From: Bradyrhizobium sp. LHD-71
Lineage (GTDB): Bacteria; Pseudomonadota; Alphaproteobacteria; Rhizobiales; Xanthobacteraceae
Direction: 5' to 3'
DNA: 64,000 nucleotides
NCBI RefSeq assembly: GCF_031157255.1
Contig: NZ_JAVIFX010000005.1
Location: 1 to 64,000, forward strand
Shown here: positions 1 to 8,357 of the stretch, piece after piece
How the letters are laid out: every line of letters begins with the position of its first letter
How positions within the stretch are numbered: the stretch's first letter is position 1
Notes under the pieces: generated by a model
What the model saw: only the letters and a program-made list of their open reading frames with translations
Database searches by the model: none
What the model was told of the DNA's origin: nothing
Position numbers and translations under genes: made by a program

Positions 1-1
1 C

Positions 2-715
2 GTGATCGCCAGCCTCTACTGGGGTGACGGCTTCAGACGCTCGGACGGCAAGTTTGACTATAAAAGCCTTGAGCCGATTGCGTTCGTAAACTACGACCCG
101 GTGACATGGGTTATCCGCAGCGACGGCCCATTCAAGGATAAGTCGCTGAAAGATCTCGCGACCCACATCAAGGCGAACCCTGGTCAGGTCAAGGTAGGAG
201 CGACCTCCGGAAGTTCATCGGAATTCATTCCTGAGCAGGTTGAAGAGATAACCGGCAGCAAAGTGATCAAGGTCCCCTTCCAGGGGGGCGCTCCGTCGAT
301 CACGGCGTTGCTCGGTGGGCATATCGACGTCAGTTTCGGATATCTGCCCGAATACAAGGGCCATCTCGACGCTGGAAAAGTCCAGGTCATTGGCGTAACC
401 AACACCGAAAGATTGAGTGCAGTTCCCAACGCCCCGACATTCAACGAAACATTTGGCGTCAACGACATCGTCTGGCTGGCGTGGCGATACGTGGCACTGT
501 CGCGCGGTGTTGCACCGGAGCGCAAGGCTTGGCTTGAAGCTGCTTTCAACGCTGCCCTTAACGACCCTGAAATCGAAGCCGAGTACGCGAAGACGGGCGG
601 CATCATGCAGACGAAGCTGCTCAATAATGCGCAGGCCGTCACTGCCGAAGTCGAGAAATTGGCCAACCTGGAACGCGACTTCCTCATAAAGACGGGGCGC
701 TTGCAGAAGAAGTGA
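2..715 (+). CDS. Bug/TctC-family periplasmic tricarboxylate-binding protein (5' truncated by window edge)
   Basis: C-terminal 237 residues of a periplasmic substrate-binding protein of the Bug (Bordetella uptake gene)/TctC family, which feeds organic acids to tripartite TctAB transporters or works as an orphan sensor. The family hallmarks are visible: the LATHIKANPGQVKVGATSG segment, the PFQGGAPSITALLGGHIDV ligand-loop region, and the C-terminal helix after APTFNETFG. The first in-frame codon is GTG at position 2, but the family is usually about 320 residues with a signal peptide, so the real start lies upstream of the window. No tctA or tctB partner is visible downstream. The ligand cannot be told from the sequence. 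Confidence 0.85.
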   Translation: MIASLYWGDGFRRSDGKFDYKSLEPIAFVNYDPVTWVIRSDGPFKDKSLKDLATHIKANPGQVKVGATSGSSSEFIPEQVEEITGSKVIKVPFQGGAPSITALLGGHIDVSFGYLPEYKGHLDAGKVQVIGVTNTERLSAVPNAPTFNETFGVNDIVWLAWRYVALSRGVAPERKAWLEAAFNAALNDPEIEAEYAKTGGIMQTKLLNNAQAVTAEVEKLANLERDFLIKTGRLQKK

Positions 716-837
716 GAGCGAGAGATCGGATGGTGCCTGCACGCTGCGGCTGCGAGAACATCTCGCAGCAGCTCCCTCGCCGGCCGACGACCGCACATTT
801 TGAGGAAAAGAGCCCGTTTAGCCGCTGAAGCGCGGTA

Positions 838-1104
838 TCAGCGGCAACTGCTGGGACGGCGCGTTATCACGCACGCCTCACGTGAGATGTTTGCCAAACT
901 CCTCCGGTGTGCCACTCCCATAACTGCGCCCAAGGGCTCCAGCTTGCTCTTCACGTCTACCGGACTTGACGCGTCGTTTACGGCCTTGCTCAATCTGGCG
1001 ATGATTGCCGGCGGGGTCTTCGGCGGCGCCACGAGACCGTACCAGTTGTCGGCCAGAACGCCAGGGGTGCCCTGCTCTTCGAAAGTCGGCAGATCAGGTA
1101 GCAC
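838..1104 (-). pseudogene. Remnant of a Bug/TctC-family binding protein (C-terminal piece)
   Basis: The reverse-strand reading frame encodes LPDLPTFEEQG, then NWYGLVAPPKTPPAIIARLSKA and a following KLEPLGAV, all typical of the C-terminal quarter of Bug proteins (the VPDVPTFAEQG...NWYGLVAPAGTPP pattern). An in-frame TGA sits seven codons upstream of the GTG at 1104 and no N-terminal domain is present in any frame. After LGAV the sequence drifts away from the family (AHRRSLANISREAC). I read this as a decayed fragment, opposite in orientation to the intact Bug gene at the left edge. Confidence 0.6.
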
Positions 1105-1296
1105 CGAGTATCCTTGGCGTCATGATCGAGTTACGACAGACGCACCCGCCTCGCTTCGGATGAACAATAAGAAGGCTTCCATTCGAGATGCGAGGGCGAT
1201 CGCCACGATCGTCCTTGGCCTTGTCTATTCAGGCTCCTTGTCTAAGCGGTCTTGGCTAAGGCACGGGTAACTTGCTGACCCCGTCGTCAACGACGA

Positions 1297-1713
1297 CTAG
1301 AGCGGATCTGCCCCTAGCCTAAACGGCAACAGGCGCCCCACCCTGCACTCAGGAATAGGACAGATCGCCATTCCTTCGACGATCTCGTCATCGATTATTT
1401 CATGTGGGTAGTCCGGCAGGGTGACAAGCTCGGATTCATAATCGACCTCGATGCCTTGTCGATAACTATCGAAGTCAAGATGACGCGCGAGCTCCGGAAA
1501 TTCTTCTCTCAGAAATTGACCGCCGTTCAGCACCAGCCAGCCGCCCAAGCTTAAGGGCCGACGACCGGCCACACCTTGGGCACCACCGTGGTACACTGTG
1601 ACGCGACCATTCACATGATCTGGCAACCGCACCAGCGGCATCTGTTCCGCGTCAATCGGTGATGTGAATATCATTGCTATCGCAATCGCGAAGACGACCC
1701 GCAGACTGACCAT
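1297..1713 (-). CDS. Small secreted protein with a tail-collar-like motif
   Basis: 138-residue predicted secreted protein of unknown function. Residues 1-22 form a signal peptide (hydrophobic core VVFAIAIAMIFTS, cleavage probably after DA-E). The middle contains GGWLVLNGGQFLREEFPELARHL, which resembles the GW-x-x-x-DG-x2-(S/L)R-x2-(Y/F)P-x-L signature of phage tail-collar domains. The C-terminal half is acidic and has two cysteines (CPIPEC). It stands alone, with no phage genes nearby, so this may be a domesticated collar fold or only a local resemblance. Function unknown. Confidence 0.55.
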   Translation of the reverse strand: MVSLRVVFAIAIAMIFTSPIDAEQMPLVRLPDHVNGRVTVYHGGAQGVAGRRPLSLGGWLVLNGGQFLREEFPELARHLDFDSYRQGIEVDYESELVTLPDYPHEIIDDEIVEGMAICPIPECRVGRLLPFRLGADPL

Positions 1714-1933
1714 CCAACTCCCGTTTCATCAGGTTAGGGAAAAATGATTCCGGCAACAAACAAAGCCGGACTACATTGTGGAGGATCTTTCGAAGACGAT
1801 GCAAAGGTTTAGCCGTTGCACCACCCGACATTGGGTATGCATCGCCGGCATTGCGAGACTTTGCCCAAATATGGAACTATTATGTGCTTGCACCGTTTCG
1901 TTCTGACATGATTGACATTCCAGAGGAAAATGA

Positions 1934-2236
1934 ATGTTTAAGTATGTGGCGCCGCTCGCGGCAATCTCTTTGATGGCTATCTCATCTGTTTGGGCGGCGC
2001 CGGCCGCGCCTGCTGCAAACACTGCACAGAGCCAATCCGGCCGGATCGAGGTTCAACATCGCCACGGTCATTCTCACAGATCGGCAGGGCCCGACCGATC
2101 GATGCACCACAGGCGACATACGGGTCATCGTCACAGCTACAGAGGCAGGCATTACAGCCACCGCTATCACAGCCGGCCGCGCGACTGGAGCCGACGAGGC
2201 TGTATCATGGCGGGACCGGTCTGGTTCTGCCCGTAG
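1934..2236 (+). CDS. Histidine/arginine-rich small secreted protein
   Basis: 100-residue protein with a clear signal peptide (residues 1-22, ending SVWA-AP) followed by a strongly basic, low-complexity segment rich in His, Arg, Ser and Tyr (about residues 40-85, including HRHGHSHRS and GRHYSHRYHS). It ends with a short GCIMAGPVWFCP segment whose two cysteines could pair. Small secreted proteins with this basic body and a terminal GPVWFC are common in Bradyrhizobiaceae and have no known role; the His content could allow metal binding, which is inference. A convincing intrinsic terminator follows directly, which supports a real monocistronic gene. Confidence 0.65.
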   Translation: MFKYVAPLAAISLMAISSVWAAPAAPAANTAQSQSGRIEVQHRHGHSHRSAGPDRSMHHRRHTGHRHSYRGRHYSHRYHSRPRDWSRRGCIMAGPVWFCP

Positions 2237-2253
2237 TTTATCGTCACAATAAG

Positions 2254-2281
2254 AAGGCCCGGCGGCACGCCCCCGGGCCTT
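2254..2281 (+). terminator. Intrinsic terminator of the His-rich protein gene
   Basis: Perfect 9-bp stem AAGGCCCGG/CCGGGCCTT with a 10-nt loop, 18 bases after the stop codon at 2236 and followed by TGTTCGTTTG. Its place directly after the 1934-2236 gene fits a Rho-independent terminator. Confidence 0.75.
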
Positions 2282-2429
2282 GTTCGTTTGCTGGGTACGT
2301 TAGTTCGAAGAGTGAAATTCGCTGCTTGACGTTATCGTCTAACAACATCCGAAATCGCGTGCGGTGGCCGTCAGATGGTTGCTGATTCGTATCATCGGCG
2401 GCCGTCGTTTCGACGACTCCGTTGACGCG

Positions 2430-3830
2430 CTAGAGGTATGATGCGTTAATCCACAGGTGCGTAAGGATGCTTGCCACATAGCCGAGCGCAATGGCCCAGG
2501 CCCATCGAAGATGGTTGAAAAACGTGTAATGGTTGCGCACCAACCCCATCAACACGACACCCGCTGCCGAGCCAATAGATACCAGACTGCCGCCGACGCC
2601 TGTGCTTAGTGTGATCAGCATCCATTGGCCGCTCGACATGTCAGGGTTCATGGTAAGCACCGCGAACATCAACGGAATGTTGTCGAACGCCGCGCCCAAC
2701 ACGCCGATCGCGATGTTCGCAAAGGTCGGACCCAGGTCGCCATAGAGATAATTCGACAACTGCGCGAGATAGCCAGCAACGCCAAGTCCGGCAACGGCAA
2801 AGATGATGCCGAAAAAGAACAGCAACGTGTCCCACTCCACATGCCTCATCTCCCGCAGGGAATCGAACGCCATGTTCTGGTCGTTGCGGCGGCGCCCGAC
2901 ATGCTGGAGAATGTAACTGTACATTTGCAAGTATCCGAGACCCAACATCATACCGAGCGCGGGCGGCAGATTGAAAGCGCTCTTAAAGGTGACGGCGGTC
3001 GCAAGAGTGGCCGCAAACAGCCAGATCACAACGGCCCCGCCGGGCTTGAGCTTTCTGATTTCTCCCCCTGACTCCGGCGTTCCCTTCGGCACACCGAAAT
3101 GCATGAACGTCGCCGGCACGAGGACGTTCACCAGTGACGGGAGAAAGAGACAGAAGAACTCGAAGAATTCCAGTTTGCCCTTTTGCCACACCATCAACGA
3201 GGTGATGTCACCAAACGGCGAAAAGACGCCGCCCGCGTTAGCGGCCACTACGATGATGATGCAGCCCAGAACGATAAACTGGTAATGGCCGACCCCGACA
3301 GCCACCACCACGGCACCCATGACAAGCGCCGTGGTCAGATTGTCGATGATAGGGCCGAAAATAAACGCAAGCGCCCCAACCATCCAGAAGAGTTGTCGAT
3401 AGGAGAGTCTCAAGCTGACAAGTTTGGTTCTCAATGCGTCGAAGACACGCCGCTCCTGCATCGTGTTCACATAGGTGATCGCCACCACGAGGAACAGCAT
3501 CAACTCGCCATAGTCGAGGATCACATGTTTGGCGGCAGCTTCGAGCGCAACACTCTGACCATGCGCGGCGTAAACAATGCCGAGAAGCGCCCAGATGAGG
3601 CCCGCAGCCAGCATAACGGGTTTCGACTTGCGCATTTGGGTGGCTTTCTCGACGGCCACGAATCCGTAGGCGACGAAAAAGATCAGGAGCGCCAGATAAC
3701 CGATAGGGTGCTGTGTCAGGTCAATGCGCGCCGCCGTCTCTAGTGCGTGCAGCGGCGCGGCAGCGGACAGGACCAACGCAAATACCAGAACGGCCAACAC
3801 CCACAGCCGTCCAGTAAAGCGCAACATCAT
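2430..3830 (-). CDS. nhaD: NhaD-type Na+/H+ antiporter (ArsB/NhaD superfamily)
   Basis: Integral membrane ion antiporter of about 466 residues with a signal-like first segment and roughly 11-12 further hydrophobic helices, typical for NhaD. Recognisable family blocks are LMLFLVVAITYVNTMQERRVFD, FGPIIDNLTTALVMG (the conserved D-N-L-T-T motif), ANAGGVFSPFGDITSLMVWQ (the G-x-x-SPFGDITT-like motif) and LGAAFDNIPLMFA near the C-terminus, the second Asp-containing ion site. NhaD exchanges external H+ for cytoplasmic Na+ (or Li+) and supports salt and alkali tolerance. Two GTG codons precede two ATGs; I choose the ATG at 3830 because AGGTGG lies just upstream. It is divergent from the two-component pair at 4.1 kb, which may respond to a related stress. 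Confidence 0.88.
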   Translation of the reverse strand: MMLRFTGRLWVLAVLVFALVLSAAAPLHALETAARIDLTQHPIGYLALLIFFVAYGFVAVEKATQMRKSKPVMLAAGLIWALLGIVYAAHGQSVALEAAAKHVILDYGELMLFLVVAITYVNTMQERRVFDALRTKLVSLRLSYRQLFWMVGALAFIFGPIIDNLTTALVMGAVVVAVGVGHYQFIVLGCIIIVVAANAGGVFSPFGDITSLMVWQKGKLEFFEFFCLFLPSLVNVLVPATFMHFGVPKGTPESGGEIRKLKPGGAVVIWLFAATLATAVTFKSAFNLPPALGMMLGLGYLQMYSYILQHVGRRRNDQNMAFDSLREMRHVEWDTLLFFFGIIFAVAGLGVAGYLAQLSNYLYGDLGPTFANIAIGVLGAAFDNIPLMFAVLTMNPDMSSGQWMLITLSTGVGGSLVSIGSAAGVVLMGLVRNHYTFFNHLRWAWAIALGYVASILTHLWINASYL

Positions 3831-4125
3831 CACCACCTGTCGATGAAAGTCCGCGGTCTAAAGAACATGCACACCTTGCCTTTGCCGTCACCCGCCATCT
3901 GGGCTGAATACGGCAGGCGGGCTCGCCAAAGACCTCGTTCCCGGCGACAGGCGCCGCCGCCGAAATAGGCGTAACACGCCGTATCGCGACCTGCGACCAT
4001 TGCCGCATAGGGAATATTGCCCACGGACTTATAGCGAGGATTACCTACGCGCTTGCATACGGAGTGAAGGAGAATGCATTCTCGCTAGCACCGAGATTGT
4101 GAGCTCAGCGAGGGAGGAAACTGGC

Positions 4126-5805
4126 TTGGGCGAGGTGATCCGCAGGTTTGGTGGAGGGATCGTATCGCTGGGGAGGAGTGCTGGCGGACTCCGCGAACTG
4201 GCGCCAACGCAGCACGCCCTGATCGGCGGCGTTTTCATGGGCACCTACCTCGGGCTCGAATGGCTCACTCGTGTCCATGAGCTCCAGGCTCTAGGCATCA
4301 CCCTATGGAATCCGGCGAAGGCGCTCAGCCTCGGCCTCTTACTGCTTAAAGGCATCGCCTATGCACCAATGCTATTCCTGGCGGCGTTGCTGGTCGATCT
4401 CTTCATCTACGGGGCGGCCAAGAGCGTTACCTCTACGGTTGCCACGAGCATGGCTGTCGCTCTCGGTTATGCAGTGCTCGCCGCGGGTCTTAAGCGAGGA
4501 CTTGGCGTTGCCCTAGGACGTTCCGACCTGCGCAATGTTATCGCAGTACTTGTGACGGTGCCGGCAGGCACATTCGTCATAGCCTGCGTCTATTGCGGTC
4601 TTCTTATATTGTTCGGCGACATGCCAGCAGAGCGGTACTGGGAGGCGGTTCGGCATCTTTGGGTCGGAGACACCGTCGGGATCATCATCCTCCTCCCCGT
4701 TGCCATGGCTGTCTTCGGGTCAGTCCAACGCCTGCTTGATACAAAATCTACAGCGTTGGTGATCGACTCGATGGTCTTTCTGGCCGGGGTCCTGATCGCA
4801 TTATGGCTGATCTTCTCCATCGAGGGCGCCCACGAGTACCATTTCTTCTATCTGCTGTTCCTGCCCGTGAGCTGGATCGCGATGCGCGCCGGCTTTGCGG
4901 GAGCCGCGATCGGCGTATCTGTCGCCCATCTGCTGCTTGTGGCTTTCATCAATTGGGGCGGCTATCCAGCGAGCACATTCATGGGTTACCAGTTCTTGGT
5001 GCTGGCGCTCGCTCTCAACGGGCTACTGCTCGGCGCCGTCGTCGATGAGCGCCGCAGCTCAGATGAGCTCTTGCGCGAGCAGCATGCCGAGGTGGTACGC
5101 GTGACAAGACATGCGACAGCCGGTGCGATGGGTGTTTCATTGGCGCATCAGATCAGCCAGCCGCTATCGAACGTCGCCATGTACCTTCACGTTGGCCGGC
5201 AGCTTTTGGCTGACAGGCCTGCTGAGCCCGTGCCGATTGCGGAGCTGCTTGAAAAGGCCGCAGGTCAGTTGCGCCATGCAAAGGACATCCTCGAGCGTCT
5301 TCGGGATTTCGTTTCGCGCGGCGCGCTTAGGCCAGCTCGCACTGACCTGGGCGCCTTAGCGCGGAAGGTAGTGGCTTTAGCCGAGGATGATGCAAGGACG
5401 CACGGTGTTTTGGTACGGTTCGAGGCTGCACCCGTGCCGCCGGTTACTGTTGATGCGCTTCAGCTCGAGCAAGCTCTGATCAACGTGATCAACAACGCCG
5501 TCGATGCCGCTGCGGAAGCGCGCCGATTGCCAGGCTGCGTTAACGTTCGCATGGCGGCGGTAGACAAGGGAGTGCGGATCGAGATCGAGGACAATGGGCC
5601 GGGCGTGTCGGATGTTGTGGCCAAAAACCTGTTCGAGCCGTTCATCACGACAAAGCCGAGCGGTATGGGGCTCGGCCTGGCGCTATCGCGCGAGTTGATC
5701 AGTGCACATGGAGGGACGATCGATTGGGAACGCATGCGGCCGGATGGGGGCGCGCGGTTCACGATCGAGCTTCCCTTGAGCTCAGAGGTTGGCTATGGGG
5801 CATAA
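4126..5805 (+). CDS. MASE1-domain membrane sensor histidine kinase
   Basis: Sensor kinase of about 559 residues. The N-terminal half (about residues 20-320) is a MASE1-type integral membrane sensor with about eight helices (QHALIGGVFMGTYLGLEWL onwards). A dimerisation/phosphoacceptor helix with the H-box GVSLAHQISQPLSN follows near residue 340. Then come an N-box (INVINNAVDAA), G1 (EDNGPGV), F (FEPFITTK) and G2 (GMGLGLALS) of a HATPase_c domain. The frame is open from 4000, but a TTG there has no ribosome site; the TTG at 4126 is 8 bases after AGGGAGG, so I prefer it. The regulator gene downstream overlaps by 11 bases, giving a cognate pair. No PAS or haem motif is seen, so oxygen sensing as in FixL is not supported. 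Confidence 0.85.
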   Translation: MGEVIRRFGGGIVSLGRSAGGLRELAPTQHALIGGVFMGTYLGLEWLTRVHELQALGITLWNPAKALSLGLLLLKGIAYAPMLFLAALLVDLFIYGAAKSVTSTVATSMAVALGYAVLAAGLKRGLGVALGRSDLRNVIAVLVTVPAGTFVIACVYCGLLILFGDMPAERYWEAVRHLWVGDTVGIIILLPVAMAVFGSVQRLLDTKSTALVIDSMVFLAGVLIALWLIFSIEGAHEYHFFYLLFLPVSWIAMRAGFAGAAIGVSVAHLLLVAFINWGGYPASTFMGYQFLVLALALNGLLLGAVVDERRSSDELLREQHAEVVRVTRHATAGAMGVSLAHQISQPLSNVAMYLHVGRQLLADRPAEPVPIAELLEKAAGQLRHAKDILERLRDFVSRGALRPARTDLGALARKVVALAEDDARTHGVLVRFEAAPVPPVTVDALQLEQALINVINNAVDAAAEARRLPGCVNVRMAAVDKGVRIEIEDNGPGVSDVVAKNLFEPFITTKPSGMGLGLALSRELISAHGGTIDWERMRPDGGARFTIELPLSSEVGYGA

Positions 5806-6424
5806 GCGCGTCGTGCACGTCATCGACGATGAATCCGATGTCTGCGAAGCCCTCAAAGTGCTGTTACATACGGCGGGAATGGAAGCCCGCACCTATGCTT
5901 CGGCGGAAGAGTTCCTTTCGGAAGTCAGGCTGAGTAGGCCATTGTGCTTGCTGGTTGACGTGCGCCTGCCAGGAATGAGCGGGCTCGATCTCGTGCGTCA
6001 GCTACAACAGGAGCCGATGCGCTTGGTGGTGGTCATGATCACCGGCCATGGCGATGTGCCGCTCGCTGTCAAGGCCATGCGAGCGGGGGCATTGCACTTT
6101 CTTGAGAAACCGTTCGAGCCGGTGGAACTCCTTGAGACGCTGGAGGAAGCACACCGGCGTGTCAGTCAAATCGTTGCCGAGGAAGCAACGTTTGCGACTA
6201 TCGAAGCCAATTACCGGTCGCTCACGACCCGTGAACAGGAGGTGATGGCGCTTCTGACTGAGGGAATGCCGACCAAGCTGCTTGCTACAAAACTCGAGAT
6301 CAGCACCCGGACAGCCGAGCATCATCGCGCAGCTGTGCTAAAGAAAATGGGCGCGCGGACGGTGTCGCACCTCGTCCGTATGAGCATGAGCCTGCAGGGA
6401 CGGATTGCACCTATACGGCCGTAG
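5795..6424 (+). CDS. FixJ/NarL-type response regulator
   Basis: 209-residue response regulator paired with the MASE1 kinase it overlaps. The receiver domain has the acidic pocket D11-D12, phospho-acceptor D55 (LLVDVRLPG) and the conserved Lys in FLEKPFEP near residue 104. The C-terminal LuxR-type HTH begins at SLTTREQEVMALLTEG and includes ISTRTAEHHRAAVLKKMGA. The layout matches FixJ/TodT-like regulators. A TTG six bases earlier is in frame, but ATG at 5795 has AGAGG six bases upstream. Its targets are not shown by the sequence; nhaD, divergent from this operon, is a reasonable guess. Confidence 0.9.
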   Translation: MGHKRVVHVIDDESDVCEALKVLLHTAGMEARTYASAEEFLSEVRLSRPLCLLVDVRLPGMSGLDLVRQLQQEPMRLVVVMITGHGDVPLAVKAMRAGALHFLEKPFEPVELLETLEEAHRRVSQIVAEEATFATIEANYRSLTTREQEVMALLTEGMPTKLLATKLEISTRTAEHHRAAVLKKMGARTVSHLVRMSMSLQGRIAPIRP

Positions 6425-6572
6425 GTAATCATCGCCATTCAGGAGCAGAGGCGACCGCCGTACTCTCACATCGAGGCGCTGCTTGCTGGCAACGTGGCTC
6501 AACGAACGGGCTGATTTAGCTGAGCCGCGGCAAGCGCCCGTTGAGGCGGAAAAACTCTCAGGAGGCGCTCTC

Positions 6573-6851
6573 ATGCATTTGCTCGCCGCCCCCTCGACGA
6601 GAACGGTCGAGAGATTTGAACTTACGACGCGCGACGGCAGGACTTACTGGTATCCTCAGCCCACTTGGCTTGACCGGTCCGCAGTCTGGCTCCATTCAAT
6701 CGCTGAGCCTGCAGTCATATCGGCCGTTGTTCTCGGCCTTATCTACTTCGCTGGAGCGATCGTCGAGGCCATCGAGCCGCTTGCATCCGACACGTGCCGA
6801 AACTCCGGCACGTACGGGCCTATCACTAACACGTCGCTTCAACGACGGTGA
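6573..6851 (+). CDS. Small single-pass membrane protein
   Basis: 92-residue hypothetical protein. The start is set by a very strong AGGAGG seven bases before ATG 6573; the frame is open further upstream but without a ribosome site. Residues about 48-66 form one hydrophobic helix (AVISAVVLGLIYFAGAIVEAI); the N-terminal half (FELTTRDGRTYWYPQP) is polar and aromatic. The tail overlaps an 8-bp perfect inverted repeat (ACGTGCCG/CGGCACGT at 6792-6813), which could be an RNA hairpin. It follows the response-regulator gene by 148 bases on the same strand. I do not recognise a family. Confidence 0.5.
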   Translation: MHLLAAPSTRTVERFELTTRDGRTYWYPQPTWLDRSAVWLHSIAEPAVISAVVLGLIYFAGAIVEAIEPLASDTCRNSGTYGPITNTSLQRR

Positions 6852-7051
6852 GGCTTCTCCCAATCTGTGAATCACCGATGCTGCACCGCGCCCGACTGAT
6901 CGCATTTCATGGCAAACGTAGCGTGCGGCGTGAGATGAGCGGGACCTCTTCGAGCGGCAAGACACGACTGCCTCCTCGAAGAAGAAGAAGCCGTCGCGCA
7001 GTGTCTATGGCTCCCTCACGCGGACCGCAGCAATCAGGCTGGGAATGCCGG

Positions 7052-8206
7052 TTATTCCCCGTTCCGTGCTGCCTGCTTTGCAATCTCAGCATGCACCGCC
7101 GCCGCGGCGTGCGCGGTGAAATCCTTGAAATGAGCCGCAGCGTGGCCGTAAGCCTCGACACGCGGAGCGGTGCTGCCCTGGAAATGCGGGTGCACGTATC
7201 GGGCCATGAGTTCGTAGTGTCTTCGCGTTGCATTCCAGTCCGCCCAGTTGTGCGCGAGCTCCATCATGACGCCGAAACCGCCCGCGGCGCGCTGCAACTT
7301 GCCGATATACTCGATCGCGTCTTCAGGCGTGCCGATGCAGGCCGTACCTGTTTCGATGAGCCAATCGCAATCGTCGGGAATGTCCGACGGAACGATCGGA
7401 AAGGTCGCGATCTCGCGAAAGTAGTCACAATAGGCTTTCAGACCGAACTGCACATTCTTCTTCGCCTGCTCGCGCGTTTCGGCGATGTGCATCAGCGCGA
7501 CGACCCGCCATTTTGAACGATCGGGTACATGCCCAGCTTTGCGAGCCTCCGCCTCGTAAAGCGCCCAGTTGTTTGCTTGATGCGCGATCGACGCCGGTGT
7601 CGCACCGCCAATGGACAACATGCCGATGCCGTGCCGCGCGGCCGCGAGCGCTCCCGATGGAGACCTCGCGCTGGCAACGGCCATCTCCATCATGGGCTGG
7701 CTGTAGCAAGCAAGCTGCAGTCTCGCGTCCTGCAACTCGAACCAGTCAGTTTCCCGGTTGACCATCTCGCCTTTGAACAGGGCGACGATGACGTCCAAAG
7801 CCTCATTCATCATGCGACGCTGCTCGGATGCTGCCACACCGATCTTGTAGGCGTCGTAGACCAATGCACCTGGACCGACACCGAGCATCGCTCGCCCGCG
7901 CGTCATGTGATCGAGCTGGACCATCCGGCTCGCGAGCATGAACGGGTTGTGATACGGCAACGAGGATACGCCGGTCCCGAGACGGATATGCTTCGTTCGC
8001 TCCGCCGCGGCTGCGATGAACATCTCCGGCGCCGCTATGATTTCCATGCCTCCGGAGTGATGCTCGCCGATCCAGGCCTCGCTGTAGTTCAGCTTGTCCA
8101 GATGCTGCATCAGCTCCAGATCACGCTCGAACGCGAGCGTCGGATTCTCTTTCGTCGCGTGAAAGGGCGCGAGAAAGACTCCGCTTTTGAGATACGACCT
8201 GGTCAT
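7052..8206 (-). CDS. LLM-class flavin-dependent monooxygenase
   Basis: 384-residue luciferase-like monooxygenase (TIM-barrel, FMN-dependent with a separate reductase). Motifs include AWIGEHHSGGMEIIAAPE (the characteristic GEHH), LGTGVSSLPYHNPFMLASRM and LGVGPGALVYDAYKIG, as in two-component monooxygenases acting on aliphatic or heterocyclic substrates. It is the last gene of the reverse-strand run headed by operator 13855-13868 (acyl-CoA synthetase remnant, PrpD, flavoprotein, PrpD, amidohydrolase), although 151 bases separate it from the amidohydrolase. A weak hairpin (GGGAAT/ATTCCC) overlaps the stop codon. Likely role: oxygenation of the cluster's substrate, possibly ring opening. That role is inference; the family assignment is firm. 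Confidence 0.88.
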   Translation of the reverse strand: MTRSYLKSGVFLAPFHATKENPTLAFERDLELMQHLDKLNYSEAWIGEHHSGGMEIIAAPEMFIAAAAERTKHIRLGTGVSSLPYHNPFMLASRMVQLDHMTRGRAMLGVGPGALVYDAYKIGVAASEQRRMMNEALDVIVALFKGEMVNRETDWFELQDARLQLACYSQPMMEMAVASARSPSGALAAARHGIGMLSIGGATPASIAHQANNWALYEAEARKAGHVPDRSKWRVVALMHIAETREQAKKNVQFGLKAYCDYFREIATFPIVPSDIPDDCDWLIETGTACIGTPEDAIEYIGKLQRAAGGFGVMMELAHNWADWNATRRHYELMARYVHPHFQGSTAPRVEAYGHAAAHFKDFTAHAAAAVHAEIAKQAARNGE

Positions 8207-8357
8207 TCAGCCCTCCAAAAGTCCTACCGTGTTGAGCGCAAAATACCCGCCGGCCGCCGGTCGCTGGCCTAATGCGTAAAGAGGCATTTCAGGAAGAGTG
8301 ATTTATGAAGAGGCAGAGGTGCCGCGGGGATGCCACAGCACGTCGCCGCAAGATCGA

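Noticed and set aside
800-1270. 156-codon + strand frame
   Set aside because: Runs opposite the Bug-protein remnant and has no ribosome site, hydrophobic pattern or family motif.
4074-4076. ATG 4074 with a strong AAGGAG as the histidine-kinase start
   Set aside because: It is out of frame with the kinase and reaches a stop within five codons.
6792-6813. 8-bp inverted repeat ACGTGCCG/CGGCACGT as a terminator
   Set aside because: It lies inside the small membrane protein frame and is not followed by a T-rich run, so I mention it only in that entry.
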